From Sulfurovum sp. (GTDB lineage: Bacteria; Campylobacterota; Campylobacteria; Campylobacterales; Sulfurovaceae): DNA of 6,936 nucleotides. The stretch is from positions 1 through 6,936 of the forward strand of contig DQVJ01000087.1 of assembly GCA_015661795.1 (NCBI GenBank), read 5' to 3'. The translations under genes and the position numbers were made by a program. Positions 1-6,903 of the stretch are shown one piece after another (positions within the stretch are counted from its first letter, which is position 1; each line of letters begins with the position of its first letter). The notes beneath the pieces were generated by a model. The model searched no databases and was not told where the DNA came from. It was given only the letters and a program-made list of their open reading frames with translations.

Positions 1-45
1 AAACCCAAGTACAGCGCCTAGGATAACAATGAAAATTAACTGCAT
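1..45 (-). CDS. N-terminus of a small hydrophobic protein (partial, runs off left edge)
   Basis: Only the first 15 codons are inside the window; they read MQLIFIVILGAVLGF, a strongly hydrophobic start that could be a membrane segment or signal anchor. The ATG is at 45-43 and is preceded by a clear Shine-Dalgarno stretch (AAGGAAAG on the minus strand, ending about 5 nt before the ATG). That is the best reason to believe the start. It lies 26 nt downstream of the adaptor gene's stop in the same orientation, so it probably continues the operon. The family cannot be recognised from 15 residues; it could be a small inner-membrane protein. Confidence 0.6.
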   Translation of the reverse strand, partial: MQLIFIVILGAVLGF

Positions 46-65
46 GTATCTTTCCTTTTTATGTC

Positions 66-71
66 ATTATA
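66..71 (-). promoter_or_regulatory. possible internal -10 box before the left-edge gene
   Basis: The minus strand reads TATAAT directly after the adaptor gene's stop codon, about 20 nt before the next ATG and just ahead of its ribosome binding site. A weak TTAAAG lies 18 nt upstream. In such AT-rich DNA a chance match is likely, and the strong ribosome binding site is enough for simple read-through translation. This is a weak candidate for a secondary promoter. Confidence 0.2.
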
Positions 72-953
72 CTATTTATTATTTTTATCCTTTAATATCA
101 TGACAGAAGCTGTTAATCCAAAACGAAGCTTTACATCTTCAGGTACATTTTCTAACTTAATACGCACAGGTATCCTCTGCGCTAGACGTATCCATTGGAA
201 TACGGGTTTTACACTTGGCAAAAGGTTATTTCCAGGATTCCCGTCTGAATGAGCAATACCCCATGCAATGGACTCAACTTTTCCTGTAAGTGCTGTATCT
301 GGATAGGCAAGCAGGGTGACCTTGGCTGTATCTCCAACTTCAACTTCAGGGATGGCATCTTCACGAAAAAAGCCAAAAACCCAATAGGCATTTTTATCTA
401 CCAGTGCAAGTATAGGCTTATTGGCAGTAGCTTGCGAACCTATTTGGAAGTTTATGTTGGAGACATAGCCATCTACCTCTGCATATACCTTGGTATAAGA
501 GAGGTTCAGTTTGGCCATGTTAAGTGACTCTCTAGAAGAATCTATATCTGCTAAGGATTTGTAGTAGTTTGTCTCATTCCGTACCAAGTCTTTTTGAGAA
601 ACGGCACCCTTATCCCTAGCATAAATACTCTTCACACGTTCATACTCGATTTTTTTTCCTTTAGCTGCTTCTAATGTACGTTGTAAGCGTGCTTTAGCCT
701 GATCTACCTTAACTTGATACTGAGATGGATCTATTTCGAAAAGTAAATCACCTGTTTTAACTTTTTGATTGTCCACTATATGAATTTTAGTGACCATACC
801 GTTTACACGAGGGGTGATTTGTATAACCTGAGTACGTACTTGGCCATCACGTGTCCAAGGATTTTCGATATACGCTTCAAATCGTGTATACCCAAAGTAT
901 GCCGCAAGTGCTAAAAGACTTAGTGTCACAAAAAGTTTAATCAGTGTTTTCAT
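72..953 (-). CDS. HlyD-family periplasmic adaptor of a FUSC efflux system (AaeA-like)
   Basis: This is a membrane fusion protein that would link the FUSC inner-membrane pump to the outer-membrane channel across the periplasm. With the ATG at 953 it is 293 residues. One N-terminal membrane anchor (about 4-22) is followed by NPWTRDG at 31-37, the hallmark of the AaeA/YiaV-like branch. Next come a first biotinyl-lipoyl half (about 42-75), a helical hairpin rich in K, E and R (about 77-153), the second lipoyl half with VDGYVSN (about 158-175), a beta-barrel region, and WIRLAQRIPVRIKL (254-267), which closely resembles E. coli AaeA. An in-frame TTG at 992 and an ATG at 989 lie inside the preceding gene. 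The ATG at 953 was chosen because AAAGG precedes it by 10 nt and the anchor then starts naturally (MKTLIKLF). It begins 13 nt after the DUF1656 gene. The substrate is not deducible. Confidence 0.93.
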   Translation of the reverse strand: MKTLIKLFVTLSLLALAAYFGYTRFEAYIENPWTRDGQVRTQVIQITPRVNGMVTKIHIVDNQKVKTGDLLFEIDPSQYQVKVDQAKARLQRTLEAAKGKKIEYERVKSIYARDKGAVSQKDLVRNETNYYKSLADIDSSRESLNMAKLNLSYTKVYAEVDGYVSNINFQIGSQATANKPILALVDKNAYWVFGFFREDAIPEVEVGDTAKVTLLAYPDTALTGKVESIAWGIAHSDGNPGNNLLPSVKPVFQWIRLAQRIPVRIKLENVPEDVKLRFGLTASVMILKDKNNK

Positions 954-966
954 ATCTATTTTACCT

Positions 967-1182
967 TTAAAATTTAATCCAATACGCATCAATGAGTACC
1001 ATATAAAGTACCATTATGGCTGCAAATACATAAGCAGGTGCATAAATGTAACGTGACAGTTTAAGCTTATTTAAAACTATTGCTGTGATACCTGCTAACA
1101 AAAATGCCAATACAATGACCAACAACATTGGTGAAAAGTAGACATCTCCAGCAGTAAGCTCATGAGGGAAATTATTTTGCAT
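967..1182 (-). CDS. DUF1656 (AaeX-like) small inner-membrane protein
   Basis: A 71-residue protein with two predicted membrane helices (about 17-38 and 46-66) joined by a short basic loop (NKLKLSR). Size, topology, the N-terminal pattern (GDVYFSPML, like the conserved G-x-x-x-PP-x region of AaeX) and its position directly before an HlyD adaptor and near a FUSC pump identify it as DUF1656. The molecular role of this family is not established; it is almost always encoded with AaeA/AaeB-type pumps, so an accessory subunit is the usual guess. The ATG overlaps the end of the outer-membrane factor gene by 11 nt. Its ribosome binding site (AAAAGG, 8 nt before the ATG) lies within that gene, suggesting translational coupling. 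Confidence 0.9.
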   Translation of the reverse strand: MQNNFPHELTAGDVYFSPMLLVIVLAFLLAGITAIVLNKLKLSRYIYAPAYVFAAIMVLYMVLIDAYWIKF

Positions 1183-2761
1183 TGCTAAAACCTTTTGGAA
1201 GTCTTGTCATATTTTCATCAAGGTATCGTCCCCAGTCAGTACGTTTTTGCATTTTTTCTGCCATTTCTCGTGAAAGATATGCTTTACTCTTACTCATCTG
1301 CCAACCACCACCTAGAGCCTTATAAAGCAGTACAACATTGCTGGCAAGATTTCCTTTGATCTGTGCGTATTGATCTTGGTTACGTGTAAGATTCTCTACA
1401 GTACTAAATAAACGCTGATAAGATACCAACCCATCATTATACTGTGTCATAGAGATGTTAAAAGCGCGTACTGTGGCATCTACAGCTTTTTTATTTTCCT
1501 GCTGTTGTATTTTGCTAAGTCGGTAACCATGTATAGCGTTGGACACTTCAGCAATGGCAGAAAGTACTTTGTTGTTATAGTTCACTAAACTCTCCTCAAA
1601 CACCGCATCTTGTACACGTACTTGGTTTTTGATACGTCCATATTGGAAGATATTCCATGAAAAAGAGGGACCTATAGTGACACCAACAGCATCTCCTGCA
1701 GAGAGCCACTGACCTGTAGCATTGTTCGAATTGATACCGATATTTCCAAAAAGTGAAAAGGAAGGGTAAAGCGTCGCAAGTGTACTGCCTATATTGGCTG
1801 AATTTGCACGTGCTTGAAACTCTGCTACCTTGATATCTGGACGCTGACGCAATAGTTGTGCATCAACTTTATGATAGGGGCTAAACTTTGCTGTAGGCAC
1901 CAGTGTAATATTTACTGTATCTTTGTCTCCATCTTTAATCTGCACAAAACTCTTTTTACTGCTGATATATTTACCCATGCTGTCAATGCTTGATTGCTTA
2001 AGTTGCAGCATTCCCTCTGCTTTATCAGGATGTGTACCCATAAGTACAGCCAAAGCATTTCGAGACTGTATCATAGCAAGTTCAAGGGCAGGAAGGGTTG
2101 CACGTGTTGCATACAGTTGTGTACGTGCTTGTTGCATATCTAGTTCAGAAACATTCCCTGAGTTAAATTGTATCTCAGTTATTCTAGTCACACGTTCTTG
2201 TATATTGATATTACGCTTTGCATAGGCTATACGCTCTTGATAGGTACGATAATTAATGTAGTTACGTGCCACTTCAGCAATAACACTTACCATAATATCA
2301 TGATAAGAAGCCACAGAAGCAAATACAGTAGCTTCAGAAGACTCTATACCTCTGGCATATTTACCCCAAATATCCATCTCCCATCCTAAATCAAAGTTGA
2401 GACCTGTGGCTGAAAAAGTACGAGTATTTTGACGAGTCCGTACAGCATTACCTGAAAGTGTTTGTAGTTGAGGGTAAACAAACCCTTCAGATATGCCAAG
2501 TGCTGCTCGCGCTTGTACTATACGTAAACCAGCACTCTTCAAATCTAAGTTTTGTGCATAGGTTGTTTGTACTAAAGCATTAAGTGTAGGATCATTAAAA
2601 ATTTTCCACCATTGTGTCATTTGGATATGACTCTGTTTGTTTGTATTTTTCCATGCAGTAGGTATTTCTACCTCAACACCTTTATAATTAGGACCAAGTG
2701 GCGCACAACCTGTGACTAAGAATACAGATACTAGAGTAGAAAGTCCTATTTTTTTTATCAT
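1172..2761 (-). CDS. outer-membrane efflux lipoprotein, NodT/OprM (TolC-like) family
   Basis: This would form the trimeric outer-membrane exit duct of the exporter. The ATG at 2761 gives 529 residues. A short signal peptide ends in lipobox V-T-G-C, with the lipidated cysteine at residue 19, followed by APLGPNYKG, the usual NodT start. The +2 residue is Ala, compatible with sorting to the outer membrane. Two OEP repeats follow. Landmarks are LGWEMDIWGKYARG (about 125-138), LAVLMGT (about 237-243), LLRQRPDI (303-310), IGSTLATLYPSFSLFGNIG (about 324-342), FSWNIFQYGRI (about 367-377) and YKALGGGW (480-487). Two features are unusual: about 59 residues separate LAVLMGT from LLRQRPDI, longer than in OprM, and 42 charged residues follow YKALGGGW. 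A TTG at 2779 would overlap the pump gene's stop by 4 nt (TTGA) and add six residues. The ATG is preferred because an AAGAGA element sits about 5 nt before it and it gives a normal signal peptide. Confidence 0.95.
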   Translation of the reverse strand: MIKKIGLSTLVSVFLVTGCAPLGPNYKGVEVEIPTAWKNTNKQSHIQMTQWWKIFNDPTLNALVQTTYAQNLDLKSAGLRIVQARAALGISEGFVYPQLQTLSGNAVRTRQNTRTFSATGLNFDLGWEMDIWGKYARGIESSEATVFASVASYHDIMVSVIAEVARNYINYRTYQERIAYAKRNINIQERVTRITEIQFNSGNVSELDMQQARTQLYATRATLPALELAMIQSRNALAVLMGTHPDKAEGMLQLKQSSIDSMGKYISSKKSFVQIKDGDKDTVNITLVPTAKFSPYHKVDAQLLRQRPDIKVAEFQARANSANIGSTLATLYPSFSLFGNIGINSNNATGQWLSAGDAVGVTIGPSFSWNIFQYGRIKNQVRVQDAVFEESLVNYNNKVLSAIAEVSNAIHGYRLSKIQQQENKKAVDATVRAFNISMTQYNDGLVSYQRLFSTVENLTRNQDQYAQIKGNLASNVVLLYKALGGGWQMSKSKAYLSREMAEKMQKRTDWGRYLDENMTRLPKGFSNAK

Positions 2762-2775
2762 ATATTTCTCTTTTA

Positions 2776-4941
2776 TCAAAATCTACTTTCCTCTAAAGCT
2801 TTAAAATCAATCTTTTTCATTATGTTTTGACATGCAAACAAAGCCAACCATACATTTTTACGTAAAGAGATATTTTCATACATTTCACCAATCTCTGTAC
2901 GACTATAGTGAGAAAAATCTATCTTTTCTAATGTTTGCGCAAGGCTCTTTTCTACAGTATTGATAATATAGACCTCATCTTTCCAAAAAGCATCCACATC
3001 TTGCACATTTTTGCCTAAAGCATACTGTTTTAAAAGGTCTGAAAAGTAGGGTAAAGTATATTCTTCTCTTAATTTGGCTATTAAAGTATTGTTTTGCATT
3101 TCTAAGTCACGATGGTACAGTAACTCTACTAAATAGACAAACTTTTCACAAGACATACCAAATGCAGTCAATACTTCTTTGTTCATATTAAAATACTTCT
3201 CATCTACTTTACTTGCCCAAAGCTGCATGTTTTTCACTGTGTTTATGAGATGTACATTACTATAGTTTGCCAAAACAGTGCCCCATAAATTATGCTTACC
3301 TTCTTGCGCTTTTCTTCCTATGTCCAACAAATGGTAACTGAGTCTAAAAAGTCTGTTTTTCAACTCTAGAAAAAGGTACTCTGGTTTCGTTGAGAAGGGA
3401 ATATAGTAAAAAATATGAAGTAAAATCAAGAAGCAGTAAAACATCAACAAAATTAAAAGAAATATACTAAAGTCATAGTACATTGTGTTACTGATGGCAA
3501 AGGTAAATAAACCCAATAAGAAGAAAATACTCATCTGGGGGTTGACCAAATGAAAAGAGACAAAGCTGTAGACAAAAATAAAGATGCCTAATTCCCATCC
3601 ATACCGTAACTGAGGCAAGACTGCCACATACATAAAAATAGCAAAAATAAAGGAGAAACTAAACACCACGATAAGCATAGAAGGTTTGATAGGAGTAAAC
3701 GTGGTAAGCACTGACAAACCTGTAGCAAGTGCTACTATCATAAAGCCACCAGGAGGATTCATCTCTATCCAAAAATAGGTTGCCACCCAAAAGATCAGAA
3801 AACTTACTAACGCACCTTTAAGATGTTCCACATCAGCCCATAAAAAATGTTTTTCTTTGGGAATGTTGTTTGTATCAAAAGATGTAGGAAGCGCACTGTG
3901 TACACTGTTAAGTTTACGTGCTAACTGACGTAACTCCTCATGAAGTTTCTTCATATCTTCTATCGTCGTGATAAGTGAAGCACGTTCAAGATGTGTGAGT
4001 GTTACTATAGCTTCTTTTTCATACTCTGGCGTGATAGACTCTGGTAACTCTATGTTATCGTGAGTCTGCCAAATCTCTTCTATCTCTTTAAAGAGTGTGA
4101 TGATTTCTGTTTCCATTTTTTCGATATTGGAGACATACTTTGAAAGGGTGTCACTATAGCGTTCTTTATCATCTAAAGTGAGTAACGTCAGATATGCAGT
4201 AATACGCTTGTAATGATGTAGCAAACTATACCACTGAGATGGTGTTACATCTATGGCATTTACTTCCCCACTGGCATTTTCCAAAGCCTTTTCAGCGCTC
4301 AGGAGTCTTTCAATATATTGATTACGTTCTTCTTGTACCATATCTCTATGCTCAAACACAGCTAACTGAGAAGTAGTGAGTTTTGATGCACAGACTTTAC
4401 TTTTGTCTTCTACATTCACAGGCCAAAGAAAAACACCTACTAACGTATAGATACCTATCCCAAACACTGTCATATAGGTTTTGTCTATACCATACAAAAA
4501 AACATCATCCACTTTACCATTTTGAAATACCATCATCATCGTCATAGCAGTAAGCATAAATGTCGTATTGTCCCCTTTATAAGCACGCACTAGGTAGAGT
4601 ATAAAAGTCACAATAAGTGAAAGTGAAATGAGGTAATACATACGCTCTTGAGGGAAAATGGCGATAAGACTCATACCTATAATAGCCCCAATCACCGTAC
4701 CCAGCACACGCTGTGCACCTACATGGATGGAGGCACTCAACGAACCCATCGCAGCAATGAGCATGATGGTTATAGGTGCTGTTTGAGGTTGTGACCAACC
4801 TTGAGATAAAGGGATGAGATAGGCTAAAGCCATACTCAAAGAGACCTTTATAGAAAATTTGAGTTTATCAGAAAAAGTAAAAACAAGTAAGGAGTGAAGA
4901 GACTCCCATAATGACTGTTTTTTCTCTATACTCTTTTGCAT
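2776..4941 (-). CDS. FUSC-family inner-membrane transporter (YccS/AaeB-like)
   Basis: This is the probable pump of the exporter, 721 residues with the duplicated FUSC layout. A first bundle of about six membrane helices (about 28-174) is followed by a long helical cytoplasmic region rich in E and K (about 176-368). A second bundle of about six helices (about 372-514) is followed by a C-terminal soluble helical domain (about 515-721). GAQRVLGTVIGAIIG (75-89) carries the R-x-x-G-T-x-x-G signature, and PPGGFMIVALATGLSVL (396-412) is its counterpart in the second half. Members include AaeB (hydroxylated aromatic carboxylic acids) and fusaric acid resistance proteins. The adaptor, DUF1656 and outer-membrane genes follow directly, which supports an AaeAB-type tripartite system. 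The ATG lies 2 nt after the channel gene's stop, and its AAAGAG ribosome binding site is inside that gene. Length is close to YccS and longer than AaeB. Substrate is unknown. Confidence 0.93.
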   Translation of the reverse strand: MQKSIEKKQSLWESLHSLLVFTFSDKLKFSIKVSLSMALAYLIPLSQGWSQPQTAPITIMLIAAMGSLSASIHVGAQRVLGTVIGAIIGMSLIAIFPQERMYYLISLSLIVTFILYLVRAYKGDNTTFMLTAMTMMMVFQNGKVDDVFLYGIDKTYMTVFGIGIYTLVGVFLWPVNVEDKSKVCASKLTTSQLAVFEHRDMVQEERNQYIERLLSAEKALENASGEVNAIDVTPSQWYSLLHHYKRITAYLTLLTLDDKERYSDTLSKYVSNIEKMETEIITLFKEIEEIWQTHDNIELPESITPEYEKEAIVTLTHLERASLITTIEDMKKLHEELRQLARKLNSVHSALPTSFDTNNIPKEKHFLWADVEHLKGALVSFLIFWVATYFWIEMNPPGGFMIVALATGLSVLTTFTPIKPSMLIVVFSFSFIFAIFMYVAVLPQLRYGWELGIFIFVYSFVSFHLVNPQMSIFFLLGLFTFAISNTMYYDFSIFLLILLMFYCFLILLHIFYYIPFSTKPEYLFLELKNRLFRLSYHLLDIGRKAQEGKHNLWGTVLANYSNVHLINTVKNMQLWASKVDEKYFNMNKEVLTAFGMSCEKFVYLVELLYHRDLEMQNNTLIAKLREEYTLPYFSDLLKQYALGKNVQDVDAFWKDEVYIINTVEKSLAQTLEKIDFSHYSRTEIGEMYENISLRKNVWLALFACQNIMKKIDFKALEESRF

Positions 4942-4943
4942 AC

Positions 4944-5609
4944 TTACTCTTTTTTTTCTAAAGAAGTCAATCGTAGGCTAATGAGACTTGAGACAATAAT
5001 AGCCATATAAAATACCCCTACAACTGCTTCCATATAGACAAAGAACTGTGCCACTTTATTGACAGGTAAAATATCCCCATACCCTAAAGTAGTGAGTGTC
5101 ACAAAACTGTAGTATGCCACTTGCGAAAAGTTTTGTTTCCAACTTCCAGACTCTAGTCCAGAAAATGATTGAGAGTCTAACTCTATAAGAATCAAATAAA
5201 GTATTGTCCACATAAGCCCTAAAAGAAGATAGAGTGAAAGAGAGCCTATCATTTTGTTAGTATCCACTTTTCCCTCAAAAAGTATCTGTTTATACGCTGT
5301 CCAAAATGAACCTGCAAAAAAAAGAAGTAAAATGATAAGATTAAGATACATACTGTATGCAAATGCAAACACTTTTGCCAAAATACTTAAAATAAAAAGA
5401 AACCCTAACAATACATAAACCGTTTTTTTCCAAGTCATATCTGTATGAACACTTTTTATGCTCACCACTAACATTAGCATACTCGTTAATGTAAAGATAT
5501 CTTCACCCCAGGTACCTGAGAACTCTTGTACCAAAGCAGCTGAAAAAAGTAGGGCGATGAGTGCCCCACAGAGATAAACAAAATTATTGTCATGGGTGAG
5601 TTGCTTCAT
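4944..5609 (-). CDS. potassium-channel-like membrane protein (Ion_trans_2 pore)
   Basis: A 221-residue integral membrane protein with a C-terminal pore module. The module comprises a helix (about 121-143), a loop, a pore helix with the K+ selectivity filter (TLTTLGYGD, 171-179) and an inner helix (about 187-212). TLGYGD is the classic filter of K+ channels. The N-terminal part adds about four further helices (about 10-28, 37-53, 63-82, 87-107), giving a six-helix shape. The fourth lacks the regularly spaced Arg/Lys of a voltage sensor, and the protein ends soon after the inner helix (SLRLTSLEKKE), so there is no RCK/TrkA or cyclic-nucleotide domain. What gates it is therefore unclear. It starts 5 nt after the AI-2E-family gene and ends 2 nt before the FUSC gene, so it is very probably cotranscribed with both. 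The ribosome binding site is weak (an AGAAGA about 12 nt upstream), which suggests coupling to the preceding gene. Confidence 0.9.
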   Translation of the reverse strand: MKQLTHDNNFVYLCGALIALLFSAALVQEFSGTWGEDIFTLTSMLMLVVSIKSVHTDMTWKKTVYVLLGFLFILSILAKVFAFAYSMYLNLIILLLFFAGSFWTAYKQILFEGKVDTNKMIGSLSLYLLLGLMWTILYLILIELDSQSFSGLESGSWKQNFSQVAYYSFVTLTTLGYGDILPVNKVAQFFVYMEAVVGVFYMAIIVSSLISLRLTSLEKKE

Positions 5610-5614
5610 AGCTA

Positions 5615-6697
5615 TTATTTTTCTTCTACCACAACTTCATCTTGCACTTCAGCTATCCAAAGCCCAAAAAGCTTGTATGCCAAAGCAAAGATAACCGCAC
5701 CTACAAATAGCCCCAGCATACCCATGAGCATCATACCCCCTATGGCTCCTATAAGTATAACTAACATAGGAATGTCTACACCTCTACCCATAAGCATAGG
5801 CTTAAGCACACCATCACTAGCCCCTACAATCAGCATATAAATAGTAAAAACTATCTCCGCTGTACCAGACCCCTGAGAGAACACATAGGCAATCATCGGT
5901 CCGATGACAAGCAATGCAGGTACTTGAATGATGGTCAAAAACATAATAGCTATTGCCCAGACAATAGCAAGGGGGATGCCCATAACAACCATACCTATAA
6001 GTGCAAAAAATGCCTGTATCACAGCCACACCCAGTACCCCCATGACTACAGAACGTACAGTCAGAGCTGAGAGTATTGCCCACTCTTCACCCCTGTCACC
6101 TACCAAACGCCTCAAAATGTTATTATAAAATTTTACTGCACCCTCAGCCCCTATGAGAAACACAGCAGCGATGATCATAGAACCGATAAACATAAAGATA
6201 GTTCCTAGCCCACCAGTGAGTAGTGAAACAGTCTTTTTAGCCATATTTTTTATCTCTTCGGCATACGGAGTCAAAGCTGTTTTTAAATTATATGATGCAG
6301 CGTCCCAAAAAGCATAAGCTTTTTTACCTATGAGTGGCCACTCTTTTACATTTTCGCTAGGAGGGGGTATGGTGATACTACCTTCTGTTACAGCGTTACG
6401 TATGCTTGAAGATGCTTCTATAACTGAGCCTGAGAGCATATAGGTAGGTACTATGAGTGCTACTATCACCGCCACCGTTAAAGAGATAATAATCTTTTTT
6501 CTGCTTCCAAATCGTTTTTCTAAACTATTGATAACAGGAGAGAGTGCCACCGCGATGATGATGCCCCACACCACGATACCTATAAACGGTTTGGCTATGA
6601 GGTAAGTGATGTACAGAAGTAGAGCTAAAAGTCCTACTTTAATGGCGATTTCTATGGCGATTTCTACTTTCTCTTCTCTTTGTGTTTGATTTGTCAT
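5615..6697 (-). CDS. AI-2E family (PerM/YdiK-like) membrane protein
   Basis: A 360-residue polytopic inner-membrane protein. Two N-terminal helices (about 19-52) and a third (about 68-89) precede a soluble, partly helical segment (about 95-155) with a PPP run at 111-113. A group of further helices follows (about 160-346). The C-terminal signature is clear: ASDGVLKP (293-300), then IGAIGGMMLMGMLGLFVGAVI (316-336), matching the D-x-x-x-x-P and GG-x-x-x-x-G-x-x-G-x-F-x-G pattern of AI-2E proteins such as YdiK. The family name comes from TqsA, described as an autoinducer-2 exporter. Other members are reported as Na+/H+ antiporters and many are uncharacterised, so neither role should be assumed here. 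The ATG is well supported by AAGGA five nt upstream. It is the first gene of the cluster and sits below the palindrome-rich control region. Confidence 0.9.
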   Translation of the reverse strand: MTNQTQREEKVEIAIEIAIKVGLLALLLYITYLIAKPFIGIVVWGIIIAVALSPVINSLEKRFGSRKKIIISLTVAVIVALIVPTYMLSGSVIEASSSIRNAVTEGSITIPPPSENVKEWPLIGKKAYAFWDAASYNLKTALTPYAEEIKNMAKKTVSLLTGGLGTIFMFIGSMIIAAVFLIGAEGAVKFYNNILRRLVGDRGEEWAILSALTVRSVVMGVLGVAVIQAFFALIGMVVMGIPLAIVWAIAIMFLTIIQVPALLVIGPMIAYVFSQGSGTAEIVFTIYMLIVGASDGVLKPMLMGRGVDIPMLVILIGAIGGMMLMGMLGLFVGAVIFALAYKLFGLWIAEVQDEVVVEEK

Positions 6698-6736
6698 GCT
6701 TTTCCTTGTCCGTGTATATTAATGTATGAATGAAAG

Positions 6737-6765
6737 ATTTTAACATAAAAATGGTTTATACTCAC
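6737..6765 (-). promoter_or_regulatory. candidate sigma70 promoter of the operon
   Basis: On the minus strand a -10-like TAAAAT (6742-6737) is preceded by the T-rich tract ATTTTTATGT and, about 17 nt further up, by a poor -35 (about 6765-6760, GTGAGT). A weak -35 with a T-rich tract before the -10 is the style described for Campylobacter sigma70 promoters. Transcription would start near 6730, giving a leader of about 33 nt that contains the AAGGA ribosome binding site of the AI-2E-family gene. This is inferred from position and pattern only. Confidence 0.45.
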
Positions 6766-6787
6766 GATTGTCATTCAATGATAGAAA

Positions 6788-6800
6788 GACATAATGTCCT
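6788..6800. repeat. left copy of a 12-bp inverted repeat containing a GACAT-A-ATGTC dyad
   Basis: Positions 6789-6800 (ACATAATGTCCT) are the exact reverse complement of 6923-6934. Within this copy, 6788-6798 form a perfect 5-1-5 dyad (GACAT, A, ATGTC). It lies just upstream of the candidate operon promoter, so an operator half of a looping or cooperative system is plausible. Confidence 0.6.
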
Positions 6801-6830
6801 CTACGGTCTATATTCTTAAAAAATAGAGGA
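6797..6830. repeat. 7-bp inverted repeat around an AT-rich spacer
   Basis: TCCTCTA at 6797-6803 is matched by its reverse complement TAGAGGA at 6824-6830, with a 20-nt spacer. The left arm overlaps the 12-bp repeat and the right arm ends 3 nt before the 16-bp palindrome. Seven bp alone could occur by chance; it is recorded because it nests between the two stronger elements. Confidence 0.3.
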
Positions 6831-6833
6831 AAA

Positions 6834-6849
6834 CATTGTCCGGACAATG
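6834..6849. promoter_or_regulatory. perfect 16-bp palindrome, candidate operator
   Basis: CATTGTCC followed immediately by GGACAATG is a perfect palindrome with no spacer, typical of a binding site for a symmetric dimer (TetR-like or similar; the regulator is not identifiable). It shares the GGACA core with the flanking dyads at 6788-6798 and 6924-6936. On the minus strand it is followed by TTTTCCTCTATTTTTT, so a weak intrinsic terminator for a gene entering from the right (6-bp stem, CCGG loop) is an alternative reading. The missing loop and the related flanking sites favour an operator. Confidence 0.5.
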
Positions 6850-6883
6850 GATATTTTCAGGCGAAAAGAAGATAATTAAGTAT

Positions 6884-6889
6884 TATAAT
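6884..6889 (+). promoter_or_regulatory. possible divergent -10 box (TATAAT)
   Basis: A consensus TATAAT on the plus strand lies in ATTATAAT, which also yields TATAAT on the minus strand. No convincing -35 is seen at 17 nt. If used on the plus strand it would start transcription near 6896 toward the right edge, just ahead of the right-hand dyad. AT-richness makes chance likely. Confidence 0.25.
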
Positions 6890-6903
6890 GTTATAAATTT
6901 AGA

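Noticed and set aside
249..527. Open frame of 92 codons on the plus strand inside the adaptor gene
   Set aside because: It lies wholly antisense to a well-supported HlyD-family gene, has no recognisable ribosome binding site, and its translation is rich in Cys and Ile with no familiar motif.
954..992. N-terminal extension of the adaptor to TTG 992 or ATG 989
   Set aside because: It would overlap the DUF1656 gene by up to 26 nt and put polar residues before the membrane anchor. The ATG at 953 has its own ribosome binding site and lines up with AaeA-type N-termini.
1923..2225. Open frame of 100 codons on the plus strand inside the outer-membrane factor gene
   Set aside because: It is antisense to clear OEP-family coding sequence; the Cys/Ser/Ile-rich translation is what reverse reading of such a gene gives.
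5817..6083. Open frame of 88 codons on the minus strand in another frame of the AI-2E-family gene
   Set aside because: The translation is extremely rich in Cys, Gly and Tyr, a frame-shifted shadow of the Ala/Val/Ile-rich membrane protein whose C-terminal signature covers this stretch.
6771..6781. TCATT-C-AATGA dyad considered as a Fur-like box near the promoter
   Set aside because: It is only a 5-1-5 dyad in AT-rich DNA and lacks the repeated GATAAT units of a Fur box; nothing else in the operon points to iron control.
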